NCBI GenBank assembly: GCA_000697665.1
Contig: KL197709.1
Span: forward strand, 2,417,599-2,481,598
Length of the DNA: 64,000 nucleotides
From: Jaapia argillacea MUCL 33604
Taxonomy: Eukaryota > Basidiomycota > Agaricomycetes > Jaapiales > Jaapiaceae
Reading direction: 5' to 3'
Shown here: one piece after another, positions 22,467-36,922 of the stretch
How positions within the stretch are numbered: position 1 is the stretch's first letter
Layout of the letters: each line of letters opens with the position of its first letter
Notes under the pieces: model-generated
Database searches by the model: none
The model's input: the letters and a program-made list of their open reading frames with translations, nothing else
Told to the model about the DNA's origin: nothing
Position numbers and translations under genes: made by a program

Positions 22467-24790
22467 TCACAGTGGAATTTGTCGTCCGGCTTGATCAAGA
22501 AGGTACACATTTGGTGCATTGCGGGAACTTGAATATCCGTGAGGCCGATGGCCATCTGGCCTTCTATCGTGACCATCGTAATAGCTATAAGAACACAAGG
22601 TCACTAGCTGGGCAACTGGGGCATAGGAAACGGCTCGCGATGAAGAATTGTGACCTCTCCTGCGGTCGGAAGACGGATATTCCAAGCTGGAATCATGATA
22701 GGAACCATGCTCTGATCTCCCCCCAGAAGGCCTTCGCTCAGATCTTCTTCTCTCAGAATGCCTTGTTTCGGAGTGAACGGTGCCGTGCTGCGGGAATTCG
22801 CCAAACTCCCCAAGCGAGGTGGAGGGAATCAAGGGGTCGTTCCTTCGTTCACTGCGAGGATACTGCCCTTCAAGTGGATGCCCAGTCAAACTTCTTCCTC
22901 GCGATTCGGAAGAACTATCACTTGGGTAGAGATGATCGTAGGCGTTATCATAGATTTCGAAACTTCTTCTATCGCTGTTCAATCAGCCAGACTGATGGCT
23001 TCGGAGAGATACCGAGGTACATACCTTCTGCGGGATTTCGAGCGGGATCGTGGGTGGGACCTTGAACGAGATCTTGAGTACCTATCTTGATCTCGGAGAT
23101 GCACATGTTCACGGTTGGTTCCCCCAGTGCTGTGCAGACCATTCTCAGCAACTGATACCACATCGGAAAATGTTTTGATTACCGATATAATTCACGCCCT
23201 CTGTCGTCCTTGATATAAAACGATTCTCTCCGGCGGGACTTGCTCCGCCCACTGAAGTCCCCAACCCTTCGAGTAGGAACGGTTAGCGAGGCCAACGCAG
23301 TGACAGTTGAGTGGCATACCTGCCAAGTTCGTTCCCGTGTTCATCCTGGAAAATTACAGGGTGTTGGCCGTGACTTATGTAATACGTGCGTCCGTTTTGA
23401 TGGCCCCCGTATTGGTTGCGTGGAGGGTAATTATGCTTGGGGGAGTAATTGTATCCCTGGGACGTTTAGCGTCAGAAAAAGTTTGGTATGGAGACAAACA
23501 ACTGAACGGTACTCACGTCATATTCGGCATTATGGGTCGGTTTCGCGTAGCCCCGGTCTGAGTAACCTCTCGAGTGGCGAGATTCCAAAGGGATAGGCTG
23601 TCATATGGTTTTGATTAGCGACGCCTTGATCGGCAGATGGAAGTGCAAACCTGGTGGTGGCCAACAGGGGCCGAGACTTGTCGATGGTGAGGAGTCGTCG
23701 CATAATCATAGCGAGACTGATTTCCTGGCATCCTTTCGCCCTCGTACCGGCTTCCTTGTACAGGTGGCATAACAGGAGACTTGTGGTTGGAGGCTGCTCG
23801 AGCGATGCCGCCGTCATACTGATTTGGTTGATCGGCAGGATATGTCGATTGTGAGGGAAGGCTGTTTGCCAGAGGCACGCTCATGACGGAGAACGCATCC
23901 GTTGTTGCATTTCCGGGAGTTATAGGTGTTGGGATAATCGGGGATGGCGCCCCATCACGAGAAGAATTGCCACGATGGATGGCCCTCTCTCCATTGGGGA
24001 CATCTGAGTCTTCATTGGAAGGAATAACATGAATGGGTTGATCTGGGTAGTGGTGGGATTCGGTAGCGGGGTACTTGTTAGCTTCGGAGTTGGGGTAGTA
24101 GTGAGATTCTGAGGGAGGATATTGAGATTCGGACTTGGGGTAGGGATGGGATTCGGAGCCAGGATATTGGTGAGATTCGAACTTGGGATAGCGGTCACGG
24201 TGAGACTCAGAACCGGGGTAGTGGTGAGAGTCGGTGGTGGGATAGCGGTGAGCCTCGGAATTGGGGTAGGGGTGGGGGTCGTTTCTCCGGTGGGGGGATG
24301 TCGAGGGATTGTAGTGATGAGATCGACGGTCGTCGGGGTAGTCATTAGATTCAGTATCAGAATAGTGGCGGGATTCCGGGTCAGGATAACGATGAGATTC
24401 ACGGTTAGGGTCGCGGAGTGAATCACGGGCAGGGTATTTCTCATATCCACCAGGATAGTACGCATCGTCATCGTCATCGTAATCCTCGACTGTAGTATGA
24501 CGAGTGGGAAGTGCGGAGACGGGCGCCTAGATAACCAATCGTTTGTAAATGGGTTGCACCGATAAAGACGACATGAAAACCGAACAACTACGCACTGAAT
24601 AACCCTTGGACTTGGATCGCTTCATCAAAACTCGTCTGGGCGCTGACGACGAACCGTCGACGTACCCCTGGTCTACTGAAGGGTAGTCATTATGTCCTAC
24701 ATGCACGAAAGCATCATCGTCTGGGCGATGGGTTCCAGTTCGAGACGAGGACCGTTTGAAAGCCGAAAAGATCTTGGGGGTGGGCATCAT
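22467..24790 (-). CDS. Long disordered Tyr/His/Ser/Pro repeat protein
   Basis: Start 24790 (MMPTPKIFSAFKR). Exon 2 (about 24530-23643) is a degenerate repeat of roughly ten residues built on ESHxYP: ESHRYP, ESRHYS, DSHHYP, ESHQYP, ESHPYP, ESHYYP and so on. After introns come three similar short pieces: VIFQDEHGNELGR, FYIKDDRGRELYR and VYLLDQAGRQIPL. Between them are an Arg/Ser stretch (RSRSRSHPRSRSKSRR) and a charged ESRGRS/RRSERRPS region. The end is at 22467. Frame is kept through at least six introns with good donors (GTGAGT, GTATGT), so I regard it as one gene. No enzyme domain is seen. Some terminal exons could belong to a second gene. Confidence 0.65.
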
Positions 24791-25147
24791 TGAGGATGCG
24801 GGCGAGGGAAAGAGTTGGAAGCAAGCAGAGTGTCAGCTCTTAATACTTTTCACAGCATTGAAACCACGAGGTGACCGCGCTTTCCAAAACGAGGACTTCG
24901 CGGAGCAAGGGTGGGATCAAGGGCGATTGTCCCGGCAGTGACTGATGGGAGTAAAAAGGATAAGACGTATGGCGCATGCTGAGGTGGTTTTATGTTGAAT
25001 GCACAGCAAGTGGAGGCGCCTGGAGGACCTCGTGTATGTCAGCTGAGTTCACGACCCTAACCTTAGGATGGGGAATATGATCCCATATTCGTCGAGTAAC
25101 AAAATAATCGATTTCATCTCTATGTTGACATAAATCCCCAAATACAC
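24791..25147. other. Intergenic, no gene seen
   Basis: Holds the upstream region of the disordered repeat gene and the 3' flank of the PLP enzyme gene, both on the minus strand. No recognised element. Confidence 0.4.
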
Positions 25148-26951
<1,804 letters not shown>

Positions 26952-27182
26952 AGGAGATGTGGGGGGATGACTGTATATCGTACCAGATGTATCTGACTCG
27001 ACAAAACACGCAGCACGCTTGTGAACAAGAATCAGTGGTGGACGCTTGTGCCGACGGCATCGTGTGCGAGATTGAGGGCCGAAAAGCCGACGTGGTGGAT
27101 CTTGCGTGGCGTTGAAGTTCAACTTCCTCTTGAACCCCATCTCTCATCTCCCCATTTCCTTGCAACAACCTTGAACCCTGAA

Positions 27183-28142
27183 ATGTCTCATCCGGTCTTT
27201 ATTTTCCTTCTTCTGACCATATTCCAGGCGCTGGTCACACACGCAACAATTATCAACCGTCCAAACACCCGCTCTGTCATCTACAACCGCTACACAACCG
27301 CTCACTCACTTGGAAAACCCTATGGCTTCGACCCTCGGGATGGCTGGGAATCTGTCAATGTTACGAACCTACAATACAAGTACCCTCAGGCGCACTTTGA
27401 CAATCATGGCGAATCCAAGACGAACAACGCAAGCAGCTTGGACCAACCAGTTCTGAGGAAGCGGAAAACCAACAATTCAAACTCGAAGTCTCTGCTCTCT
27501 GGTGGCTCCCTAACCCACGCGATCAACTCTGTCTGGAATAACCTCAAAGGCCTCGGAAAGGCTGAGGCAGTCACCATTACTTGGTATTCCTTCCTTTTGA
27601 CGGGCTATATGCACTCGAAAGGCTTACACCGCGCACAGGTATACCGGCCATGATCTCTTGAACCCTAGCTGTTGGTCGAACGTCGACTGGGCACCCACTG
27701 TATGCGCCTTACTACTGAAGGAAGTTTGATAACCAATCCTTCGTCCTCAGGATGCCTCATTCGTCTCGGCCTTAACACTAGAAGGTTGGACCAATCGTCC
27801 GAAATGCTTCAACTTCTTAGAATGTACGTGAAATGAGTGAACCCTATAGTTTTTATTTCCATGATTATGACCCTGTCCGCGCAGTATGCCACGGACCTAC
27901 GAAATGTGTCTTCGTCCGCGTCGTCGATACATGCGCCGGGTGCGCCGCTGGCTCAAAACATGTCGACCTCACGAAATCAGCCTTCAGCCAGTTGGCCAGT
28001 ACAGACGTGGGAACCCTGCAAGTTCAAATGAGGCCCGCCACCGACCCCTCTGAATGGTCTGTCCCATATTCGCGCTACTTCACCTTATTCAAGCTCATGT
28101 TAAATTCGCAGGTTTGAGAATCTCTGGGGACCCAAGCAGTGA
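27183..28142 (+). CDS. Expansin-like secreted protein with double-psi beta-barrel
   Basis: A hydrophobic signal peptide covers residues 1-21. A linker of about 120 residues follows, containing a basic RKRK site, a possible Kex2 cleavage point. The C-terminal domain is a double-psi beta-barrel: VTITWYTGHDLLNPSCW, APTDASFVSALTLEGW, KCVFVRVVDTCAGCA and HVDLTKSAFSQLA, ending SEWFENLWGPKQ. This pattern fits fungal expansin-like/RlpA-like proteins, which loosen or bind polysaccharide walls without cutting. The conserved Asp of VVDTCAGC and paired cysteines are present. No carbohydrate-binding second domain is seen. The last intron uses donor TG|GTCTGT and acceptor TTCGCAG near 28111; stop TGA is at 28140-28142. 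Confidence 0.82.
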
Positions 28143-28245
28143 CTCATCTACACGTTTTATCACCACATTGTATCACCACCACACACCCTATATGTAGCAA
28201 CAGCACCTCCTGTATCCATCACTATGCACACTGTATCGACCCCCG

Positions 28246-31200
28246 TTATGACTTGATGGTCACCCTTTTCCTCTTCTTTCCTTCCGCAATCCTCGCTCGT
28301 ACCTTCTCCTCGTCCATGTCCTCTTCTTCGTAAAATTGCGCAGTGGTCTGTGCGTCATTTTGTCGTTGGATGTAATGCAAGGCGGCTAGGTTGTATCCGA
28401 TTGTCTCCTTTTGTTTCAACAACGCCCCTCGTAAATGTGTCCTGAGAGACATAAGAGTTGTGCGCATTATCCGATTCGCCACGATCTGATGATGATGCGT
28501 CTTCAATAAAAAGAACATGACCCGAGAGACAAGCACGATGTTCCACCCCTGTATCACTGTCAAAAGGGACCAAATGCAGAGACAAATACAAGGGAAAGCT
28601 CACCCTTCTCGCCCATTCATCAAGGTATCCCATCAGCGAAACCACTTTCCCAAACGGTAGCACCAGTAAGGCATCTTGCAACGCCGTACTTGGCACCTTC
28701 TCCACGACACGCAACACCCAGGCTTCAGGAGACAAGTCATAAGCAGCCAATACGGCATTTCGTGGTGGAAGTTGTAGTCGTTCCGCCTCCTCTTCACTCA
28801 AGCTCGCTTTGGCTTGCTCATAGTCGCTGAACAGTTCGCGTTCGGAGTCGGCGAGGTCGAGAGCTTCGACGATGCGTTCACCTGCCATGAGGGTTTCAGT
28901 GGTTTGCTTTGAGACACCTGTGACCTCGGCTTGGCCTTGAACTTGGTCGAGTTCGGAACCCTCGACACCGCTCCCGACTGCTGCATCAGCGCGATTCAAA
29001 GAGTCGGCGATGCCACTCTCGTACAGATTTTCTAGTTCCCGTTCCCGTTCTTCTTCGAGGAAAAGCTAGCGACAGATCGAAACTGGTGGGTTACAGGATT
29101 GCGACGGGGGGCATGTAACGACTCACAGGTTCATCGAGCTTCTCCCATACCCGAATGGACTTGTCGTGCGAGCCAGTCACAACAAAGTTCCCGTAGTTGC
29201 TTACAGCCAACGCCCAAACTTCGCCGTGATGACCCTCGAGTCTCTGGATATTCTCGAACTAATAAAAAGTGAGATGCATGAGATGTGCTCAGGAAATGGG
29301 TCGCGGGGAGTTACCTTGTCACCATCCCAGTACTTTAATAGCTTGTCCTTCCCTACGGTCCAGAAGTAGTGAGACTTTCTTTCGAAGGCCACTTGCATCA
29401 CACTCTCGTCGTGTGCGAAAATAGATTTATGGCAATCGCCAAAGTCAAGGCCCCAGATCTTGACGTTTTTGTCAGCGGAACAAGTTACGATTAATTTTGA
29501 GTCGTCAGATATATCCATGGCCAGGACAGGTAACTGCAGTTGTGGGGTACGGACTGTGAGCGATCTCGGCCATCGGGAAGAAGGTGAAAGGGCGAGGACG
29601 GACCTTGTGACCATAGAGAGAAAGGAAAAACTTCAGCGTATCCTGATAGAAGACCTTCACAGTCGAGTCGAGTAAAGATACCGCCAAAAGTTTACCATTG
29701 GGGCTGAACCGAACAGAAAGGACATCGTCTGTCATTTTCAATGTCCGGGTATGCACCAAGGTCAGTAGTCGTGGGGCATGGGGCTAGCGGGAGCAAAAAG
29801 GTGGATGTATGAGACACAGAAGTCAAGAAGACGAAGCCTGACTGACGTTCTCATTGTTTGCAGGCTTCCGTTCAAACTCCCAAAATTTGACGTCCTTGTC
29901 TGCACTTCCCGTTACCAGAGCCTGACTATCTGCGCGGACATGTATCGACCAAACAGTTGATGTATGCGCCTGAATGGTTTCCACCAACGAAGATGAGGCC
30001 AGGTCGTAAATTTGAATCTCCCCGCTTTTGGTTCCAACAGCAACCTAACCATCACAAATTATGAGAAGGAATGCGCAGCGAATGACCTGAGACATACTTG
30101 TCGATCACCGGGAAGGAATGTACTGCAAATCGCATACCCACAGTCCAAAGTGCGGATGCAAGCAGTAGTTTTCATGTTCCAAACTTTCAACGAACCTTGA
30201 GAAAGATATCATCAGTAAGTTGAGTGGCGACGGTTCAACATATGCCGCACCGTTCGAGGTAGATGTCAAAAGAACATCATCAGAGCTCAAACATAAGGAT
30301 CTGACATCCGTCCGATGTCCTGGAAGGTCTAATGAATACATTCGTGTGGCTTCTGGTGGAGACTCCTTGGACTTGGTCGGTTGAGGTATGTTGTAGACCT
30401 CCAGGGCATTGTTAGACAAAGCCATAAAAAGCTGAGAGTTTGAATGAGTAAGGTAGATCGTACTGTGCATGACAGTGCACTTACTTGGGTGTTGCCCTTC
30501 AACCCAGGGTCTTCTTTGGGGAAATCAAATGAGCGAATCTTCCCGCTGGCCCGAACGACCAAGTAAGGTGTGAACAGATCCACTAATTCAACACCTTTCT
30601 CATCGATATCCATCTCGTCGTCCTCAGGTTGGCCCTTTTCCTTCTTCTTCTCCTTACTACGCTTCTTCCTTCGGGCCTGCTTTTTTCTAATCTCGTCTTC
30701 GGTGCGAATCCGGAAGATTTCGACTGAGCGTTCATTGGACTGGACAGCGAGATAAGGTTGGTTGGGATGGAAGGATATTTGGGAGACACGATGTTTGGAA
30801 GAGAGTGGGATAGTAGTGACAGGTTGAATAAACTTTGCGACCTATATGGAGTAGCGGTTTTAGGAGAGTTGCAGATAGAACGAAAATAACGACCCACTTC
30901 TCCTGTGTGAGTCTCTCTCAAACCATGAGCCAGAGCTTCATGGTCTATTTTCCAAGCTTTCATCTCTCCCTCGCCACTCCCAGTGAAAATAAGGTTTTTC
31001 TCTCGATTGATGTCCAAAGACCATATTTCAGAGCGATGGGCAACGACAGTTTGGATGCAGTGTTGAGTTGTGAGGTCCCATAGCTTCAGGAAAGTATCCT
31101 TGGCTGACGTGACAATGAATCGTGCCGCAGACGTTGTGGAAGTGGACGGGACGGAAGGGGAATCAAGCGAAATGAACCGAATGGCAGTGATTTGGTCTCG

Positions 31201-31778
31201 ATGACCGCGCAATCTACATAGGCCATTGTATGAGGGCATAAAGCTAGATTGAATTATGCTCACCTGAAAAGCCCTGCTTCTGCAACTATATCCCATATGA
31301 TTAGATCTGTATCTTGGGATCCAGAGGCTACCCTGGTTCCAGCTTCGTCAAATGCCAGGGCTGTTATTGCCTTCCTATGGCCATTCAAAGTAGTGGATAC
31401 CGTTCCAGAAGCAGCACTCCAAAGTCGTATGGAGCCATCAGCATAGCCAACGGCGAAGGTGTCCTTCTGCGGGGACTGCTGAATGCAAGTTACTTCCGCT
31501 CTGTGGCCGGTTTCATGCCACATTGAGAGCTACAGGATTATCAGCATATGGCAACGACTGATTGAGTGGGTTGAACGCACCATTTGGCCCTTCTTCGCAT
31601 CCCAGACCAAGACGTCCTCGAGTGCTGGGACATACGCAACTTTATCGTCGTATACCGAATTCGACGAAGAGCTGCAGACCAAACCAAAAGCCTATTTCCT
31701 TTCAGTATCTCATGCCGCTGCCACGATAGCTCCTCTACGCACCTGGGTTGGCCCATGTCTCAGATAGCTGCGAACCAT
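28246..31778 (-). CDS. UTP12: Utp12/Dip2 (WDR3), U3 small-subunit processome WD40 protein
   Basis: Start 31778 ([12 protein letters not shown]), then [16 protein letters not shown]40 repeats follow in order: [65 protein letters not shown]-type and [15 protein letters not shown]. Later repeats include [28 protein letters not shown] and [18 protein letters not shown]. The end is the helical Utp12 domain ([56 protein letters not shown]) and a basic tail [10 protein letters not shown]. Two beta-propellers plus Utp12 domain are diagnostic for Dip2/WDR3, a nucleolar UtpB subunit in 18S rRNA maturation. It is divergent with the M18 peptidase gene, 170 bases between starts. Confidence 0.92.
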
Positions 31779-31948
31779 GGTCGCGTTGAAGGAGAGCTGA
31801 AATTTCTTGGATTGCCAAATTTGGCGTTGTCTTTTCCTTCGACGGATATGGCGGGCAGCTGCTCCGACGGACATGCATGCTCGCACGAGACTTGATCTAT
31901 CATCGTGGCAGCCCCCTTCTATCCTCACGCCGCTCTTGCGTTCGAACC

Positions 31949-33759
31949 ATGATGCTATATCCTTCCAGCCCCGAAGCAGCCACCAAGTTTCTGAGCTTTG
32001 TCAACGGCTCGCCGACCCCATTTCACGCGGTTCAGAACGCTGCTATTCGGTTGGAAAAGGCAGGCTTTCGAAAGGTTCGCCGTTGAGCTATTGTCGGGTC
32101 AGAAGTGCTCAGTTTTCTGTCCCAGATAAGAGAGAAAGATGATTGGGAGAAGGAGATCTCTGCCTGTGGAAAGTATTACTTCACGAGGTTGGTCGTCCCT
32201 TCATGCACACCTCTCGATGAGATCTGATATCTCGCTAGGAACCAGAGTTCCCTCGTGGCCTTCACCATTCCTCAGAAGTGGAAACAGGGTGCTGGATTGT
32301 CAATAGTGGCCACTCACGTTGACAGTCCCAATCTTCGGGTGAGCATGGCCTGATCAATCATGTTGTATGAGTCCTCACCCTCCATGTCCCAGGTTCGACC
32401 TGTCTCTAAACGTTCGAAGGTTGGGTACCTCCAGGTCGGCGTTGAGACATACGGTGGGGGTATCTGGCACTCCTGGTTGGACCGCGATCTTTCTCTTGCC
32501 GGCAGGATTGTCCTAGCAGACAAGAATGGTGGCTTTACCTCGAAGTTGGTCAAGATCGACAGGCCAATCCTTAAAATACCGACACTGGCAATTCATTGTA
32601 TGTGGCAGATATCATTGACCCTACTTCTCATCCTGAACTCGCATTGAAGTGGATAGGAACATCAATGACAGTTTCAAGTTCAACCAAGAAACCGAGTTTG
32701 TCCCCATCCTCGGTCAAATTGCATCACAGTTGAACTCGACACAAGGAAGCAAGACTGCAGAGACATCGGGGGAATCTTCGTCAGATACGCCGAAAGTCTC
32801 CAATGATGCTTCGAGCGTCCAGGACAACCATCATTCAGAGCTACTCGCTTTGCTCGCAGGTCAGCTGTCAATCGCTCCTGAAGAAATCCATGATTTCGAA
32901 CTGTGAGTGTATTCCCGGTATAATCTCGAAAGATACTCACCACGCTCACCGCAGGCACCTCTACGACACACAACCATCCGTCCTCGGGGGACTGAACAAC
33001 GAGTTCATTTTCAGTCCTCGACTAGATAATCAACTATGCTCGTACGTGTTTCCCTCGCAACTGTCCAACACATGATCACTGATGTTTCTCTTCTTAGGTT
33101 CAGCGCAGTTGAGGCCATTGCCGATATCACCACCTCTCAAGGTTTCCCCGCGTTGGAAGGCAACGTCAACTGCATTGCGCTGTTCAACCATGAAGAGATC
33201 GGCAGTGTCTCCACGACAGGTGCTGAATCCTCTTTGATCCCAACGCTCCTCCATCGTCTCTCCCCCACCCCTGCAACTCTTGCTCAATCCATTTCTCGAT
33301 CATTCTTGATCTCCGCCGATATGAGTCATGCCATCCATCCCAATTACACGAGCAAACATGAAGACAACCATGCTCCAAAGATGAACGGCGGTATCGTCAT
33401 CAAGACGAATGCCAAACAGAGATACGCCAGCGACTCGGTTGGAAGTTTCATCCTGAAGAAGCTGGTGGCGAGAAAAGGTGGAAGTGTGCAGGAGTATGAA
33501 GTCAGGAATGACATGTTCGTCTTGCCATCCACTTTCAGGTTTCCTCATCTAACCACCTTCGCGCAGGGCTTGCGGATCAACTGTTGGTCCAATGTTGTCG
33601 AAAATTGGCATTCGAACAGTTGATATCGGTGGCTCCATGATATCCATGCATTCCATCCGAGAGACGGCTGGATCGCATGATGTGCAGGCCTTGATCGACC
33701 TATTCACTTCGTTCTTCGAGGGGTTTGCACAAGTCGACCGGGATCTCACCGTGGACTAA
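31949..33759 (+). CDS. Aspartyl aminopeptidase, M18 family (DNPEP/Ape4-like)
   Basis: The enzyme removes N-terminal Asp/Glu from peptides using two metal ions. Motifs in order: SPTPFHAVQNA, KYYFTRNQSSLVAF, ATHVDSPNLR (metal His/Asp), YGGGIWHSWLDRDLSLAGR, PTLAIHLDRNIND and HLYDTQPSVLGG. Then SPRLDNQLCSFSAVEA, FNHEEIGS (catalytic and metal Glu), SADMSHAIHPNY, ACGSTVGPMLS and IGGSMISMHSIRE. Length is about 480 residues, as usual for the family. Start ATG 31949 gives MMLYPSSPEAATKFLSF. The penultimate intron (donor GAC AT|GTTCGT, acceptor TTCGCGCAG) restores the CGSTVGP motif. No signal peptide, so cytosolic; vacuolar delivery as for yeast Ape4 is possible. Stop TAA is at 33757-33759. Confidence 0.92.
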
Positions 33760-34095
33760 ACCATGTTCGTTGCAAACCTCCTTGTAGACAGAATGAAATT
33801 ATGTCGAGTAGGTTTTGATTGACTAGCATACAATCGCCCCGATGACCCGTACCGCTCGGACCTCGAGGTCAATGTAGCCTGATCTGAGCCTCATAAATCC
33901 CTGTTACTCTCACTATACGTCAAGCAACTAATGCTTCGGTGCGATTACCGAAGCCAGTCAGACCATCGCCCAGGACATCGCGAAAAACCGTCACGGAAGG
34001 CATCGGCATGGGTGAGGTCGGGTCGGCAACTTCGATGGGTTTGACGGTGCCCTTGACTTCAAGAATCGGGGGTGTCGATGGGGTAAAAAGCGTCG
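33760..34095. other. Convergent 3' intergenic region
   Basis: Between the 3' ends of the M18 peptidase and IMP4 genes. A minus frame continues past the IMP4 stop in another frame but has no supporting feature. No gene is called. Confidence 0.45.
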
Positions 34096-35362
34096 TCACG
34101 TTCTCCTTTTCCGTTTGATTGACTTTTCCTCGGGTTCGGCGGATACAGCAACAGGATTGGAACTGGGCCCAGAAAGCAAACTGCGTTTCTTGGCCGTCCT
34201 TGCGTAATGGGCGAGAACCCATTCCCGCTCCGACTCTTTCTGCTCAAGTGTTCCCAGCCGAATCTCATATGCTGTAGGATCGGATTAGCGCTCGGAGGTA
34301 GAAGGTAGCATGGACGGGCTTACGCTTCATCTCAAATCGAGGGCCTACTTCCGCAAGCTGTACAGATCCCGGAATTTTCAAGAACACATGATGTCTGCCC
34401 GCATGTCCAGTCCTTCAGATCGGTCAAGGCATATAACCACGAACGAACGCACCGGAAGGATATGAAATCGTTTTCATTTGAGAATGTCATCACACGCTTG
34501 CTATCCTCCTTTGGAACGGGGAAGAGATACTTCAAGGCGTCCCTGATGCGCTCCCCAAGCCTCGAACTGAAGTTTTCAAATATCAGGTGAGGATATTGCT
34601 CCGATACAGTGGACTCCTTGTATGAAGCGATGTCATGACGCAGTTGGACGTTGTGCAAGGTAAAATATAACGTAGGTCCGTGGGGGAAATGAGAGACAAT
34701 CATAGCATCTTTGAAGATCAACCGAAGGAATGAGATGTGTTCGTCTGAAGTGAGCAAGATCCTTCACCTGGTGTACCGCGATGTTCATGTAGGACTATGA
34801 GATCTGTGATATCATTTGCCCTACAAGCCTCTGCCAACTCCTTCACGACATAGTTTCCACGATTGATACGGTGCGAATTTGGAAACACGAGCCTCATTTC
34901 CTGACGCCGTCGTCACAACTTGGCGAAACCGTGAAACGTCTGGCGAAGCACACTCACTTTGGCAAACTGGAGAAGTTTTGAACTTGGATCTCGTGAAGTC
35001 GTTACCACAATCTTGGGATCCTGAACCCCAGCCATTGAGTATTCACTGTCAATGTGAGTGGAAGGTTCTGCGAACGTAGGTCAGCTTTCAGTATCAACGC
35101 TAAAACATCACACTCACCAGACTGGGCCTCATCAAATGCCAAATCCTTTCCGAGACCTTTGGCGGACTTCCTCAACTCTGTGGGAAGCGCTTTGCCGCTA
35201 GCGAGAGCATCTTTGAGTTGTTGTTTCCGTTCGAATGTTTGGCGTTCTTGGGCCTCAAGAGACTTGGCGTAGATATATTGTCTCCGTTCACGAGCTTGTC
35301 GACGAATCTACCGAAATGACTCAGGGATAACCGAGCAAGAAAGACGTGATCCAGCATACCAT
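34096..35362 (-). CDS. IMP4: Imp4, U3 snoRNP Brix-domain protein
   Basis: The chain reads M then [20 protein letters not shown], then [19 protein letters not shown] and the Brix domain. The Brix part includes [53 protein letters not shown] and [16 protein letters not shown]. It goes on with [31 protein letters not shown] and [20 protein letters not shown], ending IKRKRRT with TGA at 34096-34098. Imp4 binds U3 snoRNA-pre-rRNA duplexes for 18S maturation in the nucleolus. The first coding exon appears to be just the ATG (35362-35360), directly followed by donor GTATGC. The next exon starts at IRRQ after acceptor TTTCGGTAG, which matches the usual start of the family. Confidence 0.9.
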
Positions 35363-35573
35363 AGTTGATGTGGGGGCACGATGGGACAGTGGATGAGAAT
35401 CACCGAAGGCAGAATACCAAATTTTTGTTCAGGGGTCAAATTTCCACATTGGGTCACTTTCAAAACGGGGTGTGGGCTACTCATAAGTTCAGCGATACAG
35501 GCGTGTAACGAGGTAGTGATGATACAAGAATGGGGGTAGGTGTGATACAACATGAGATTAGTTTGAATCTAAT

Positions 35574-36922
35574 TCAGAAGTCCTCGTCCGTCGTGCTGAG
35601 ACGGGGAGTCAATATGGGAAGATACTGAGGGGCACGACGGCACTCACAACATCCGACTGGCTGCACGACTGGAGCTCTCCGATATCCCATCCGGAGTATC
35701 GCAGTGACTGAAATTTGCCCTAGAATATTCAGAGACTCTCTTTTCGAAAAAGTTTGTCTTTCCCTGCAGGGAGATATTCTCCATAAAGTCGAATGGGTTC
35801 GACGAGTGATACACCTTCCCATTTCCAAGTGCGACTAGGAGTCGATCTGCGACAAACTCGATGTATTGGCACATTAGCTGTGCGTTCATCCCAATGAGGG
35901 CGACTGGTAATGCATCTGTGGCCATGGTAAGTAAAGATCTGGCAGGTGGTGGGCGAGTGTGCTCACTTGTCAAGAACTCCTGTTCAATTTCGACCGCCTC
36001 CGTGATGATGGCTCGAATGGTGTCGGGATGTGGTCGTCTTCGCAAATGACTGAACAAGAGGCATGCAAAGTCGGTGTGCATACCCTCGTCACGACTGATA
36101 AGTTCATTGGAGAAGGTCAAGCCAGGCATTAAACCCCGCTTCTTCAACCAGAATATCGACGCGAACGACCCGGAGAAGAATATCCCTTCTACCGCGGCGA
36201 AAGCGATCAACCTCTCGGCGAACACAGAATGTTTGTCGGATATCCATTTCAGTGCCCAATTAGCCTTGCGTTTGATACATGGGATAGTTTCGATGGCGTC
36301 GAATAGATACTCTCGTTCATGTGGGTCTTTGACATAGGTGTCGATGAGGAGGGAGTATGTCTCCGAATGAACATTTTCCATCATGACTTGAAAGCCGTAA
36401 AAACATCGGGCCTCGGCAACTTGTACCTCTTTTGAGAAGCGCTCCACCAGGTTTTCGTTGATGATGCCATCCGATGCGGCGAAAAATGCCAGTATATGGG
36501 AAATGAAGTATCGTTCATTGTCGTTGAGACGATGGTTCCAATCACTGAGATCTTGAGCAAGGTCCATCTCTTCTGCTGTCCAGAAGGACGACTCGGCCTG
36601 TTTGTACATCCTCCAGATCTGCAACGTCGTTAGGACTGACCTTGGGAACGGGGTCTCCAGACGAACCTCATTGTATTGAATAGGGAAAAGAACAAAACGG
36701 CGCTTCGATTCCATCAGCAGGGGTTCCATATCTATGACCAACTATCTCAGAGGGTTCAAGTATTGTGTTTTGAACTTACACACTTTCTGGCAACTCGACG
36801 TCGCCTACAAACCGCCGATGCAACTCCTCGAAGCTCATTTCAGAGGAGGGTCTAGGAGCCTCCGTTGTCCAGTTCTTCGAAGATGCGCCTTCCGACGACG
36901 TCTTCTCGAATATATCTGCCAT
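35574..36922 (-). CDS. Ribonucleotide reductase small subunit (R2), copy A
   Basis: R2 holds the diiron-tyrosyl radical for dNTP synthesis. Start 36922 ([12 protein letters not shown]); in-frame ATGs at 37009 and 37042 could lengthen it. Motifs: [71 protein letters not shown] (iron-ligand Glu/His and Tyr region), [39 protein letters not shown] and [19 protein letters not shown]. It ends FTTDEDF, the tail that docks on the large subunit, with TGA at 35574-35576. Iron ligands and radical Tyr appear to be kept, unlike yeast Rnr4. Codon use is less biased than in copy B, and it lies head-to-head with that copy. Confidence 0.93.

Noticed and set aside
24122-24421. Val/Gly/Ile-rich plus-strand open frame
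   Set aside because: It is the antisense shadow of the ESHxYP repeat array and has no independent support.
23950-24530. Regular repeats, considered as a CRISPR-like or satellite array
   Set aside because: The repeats are imperfect, codon-phased and coding, inside a eukaryotic exon.
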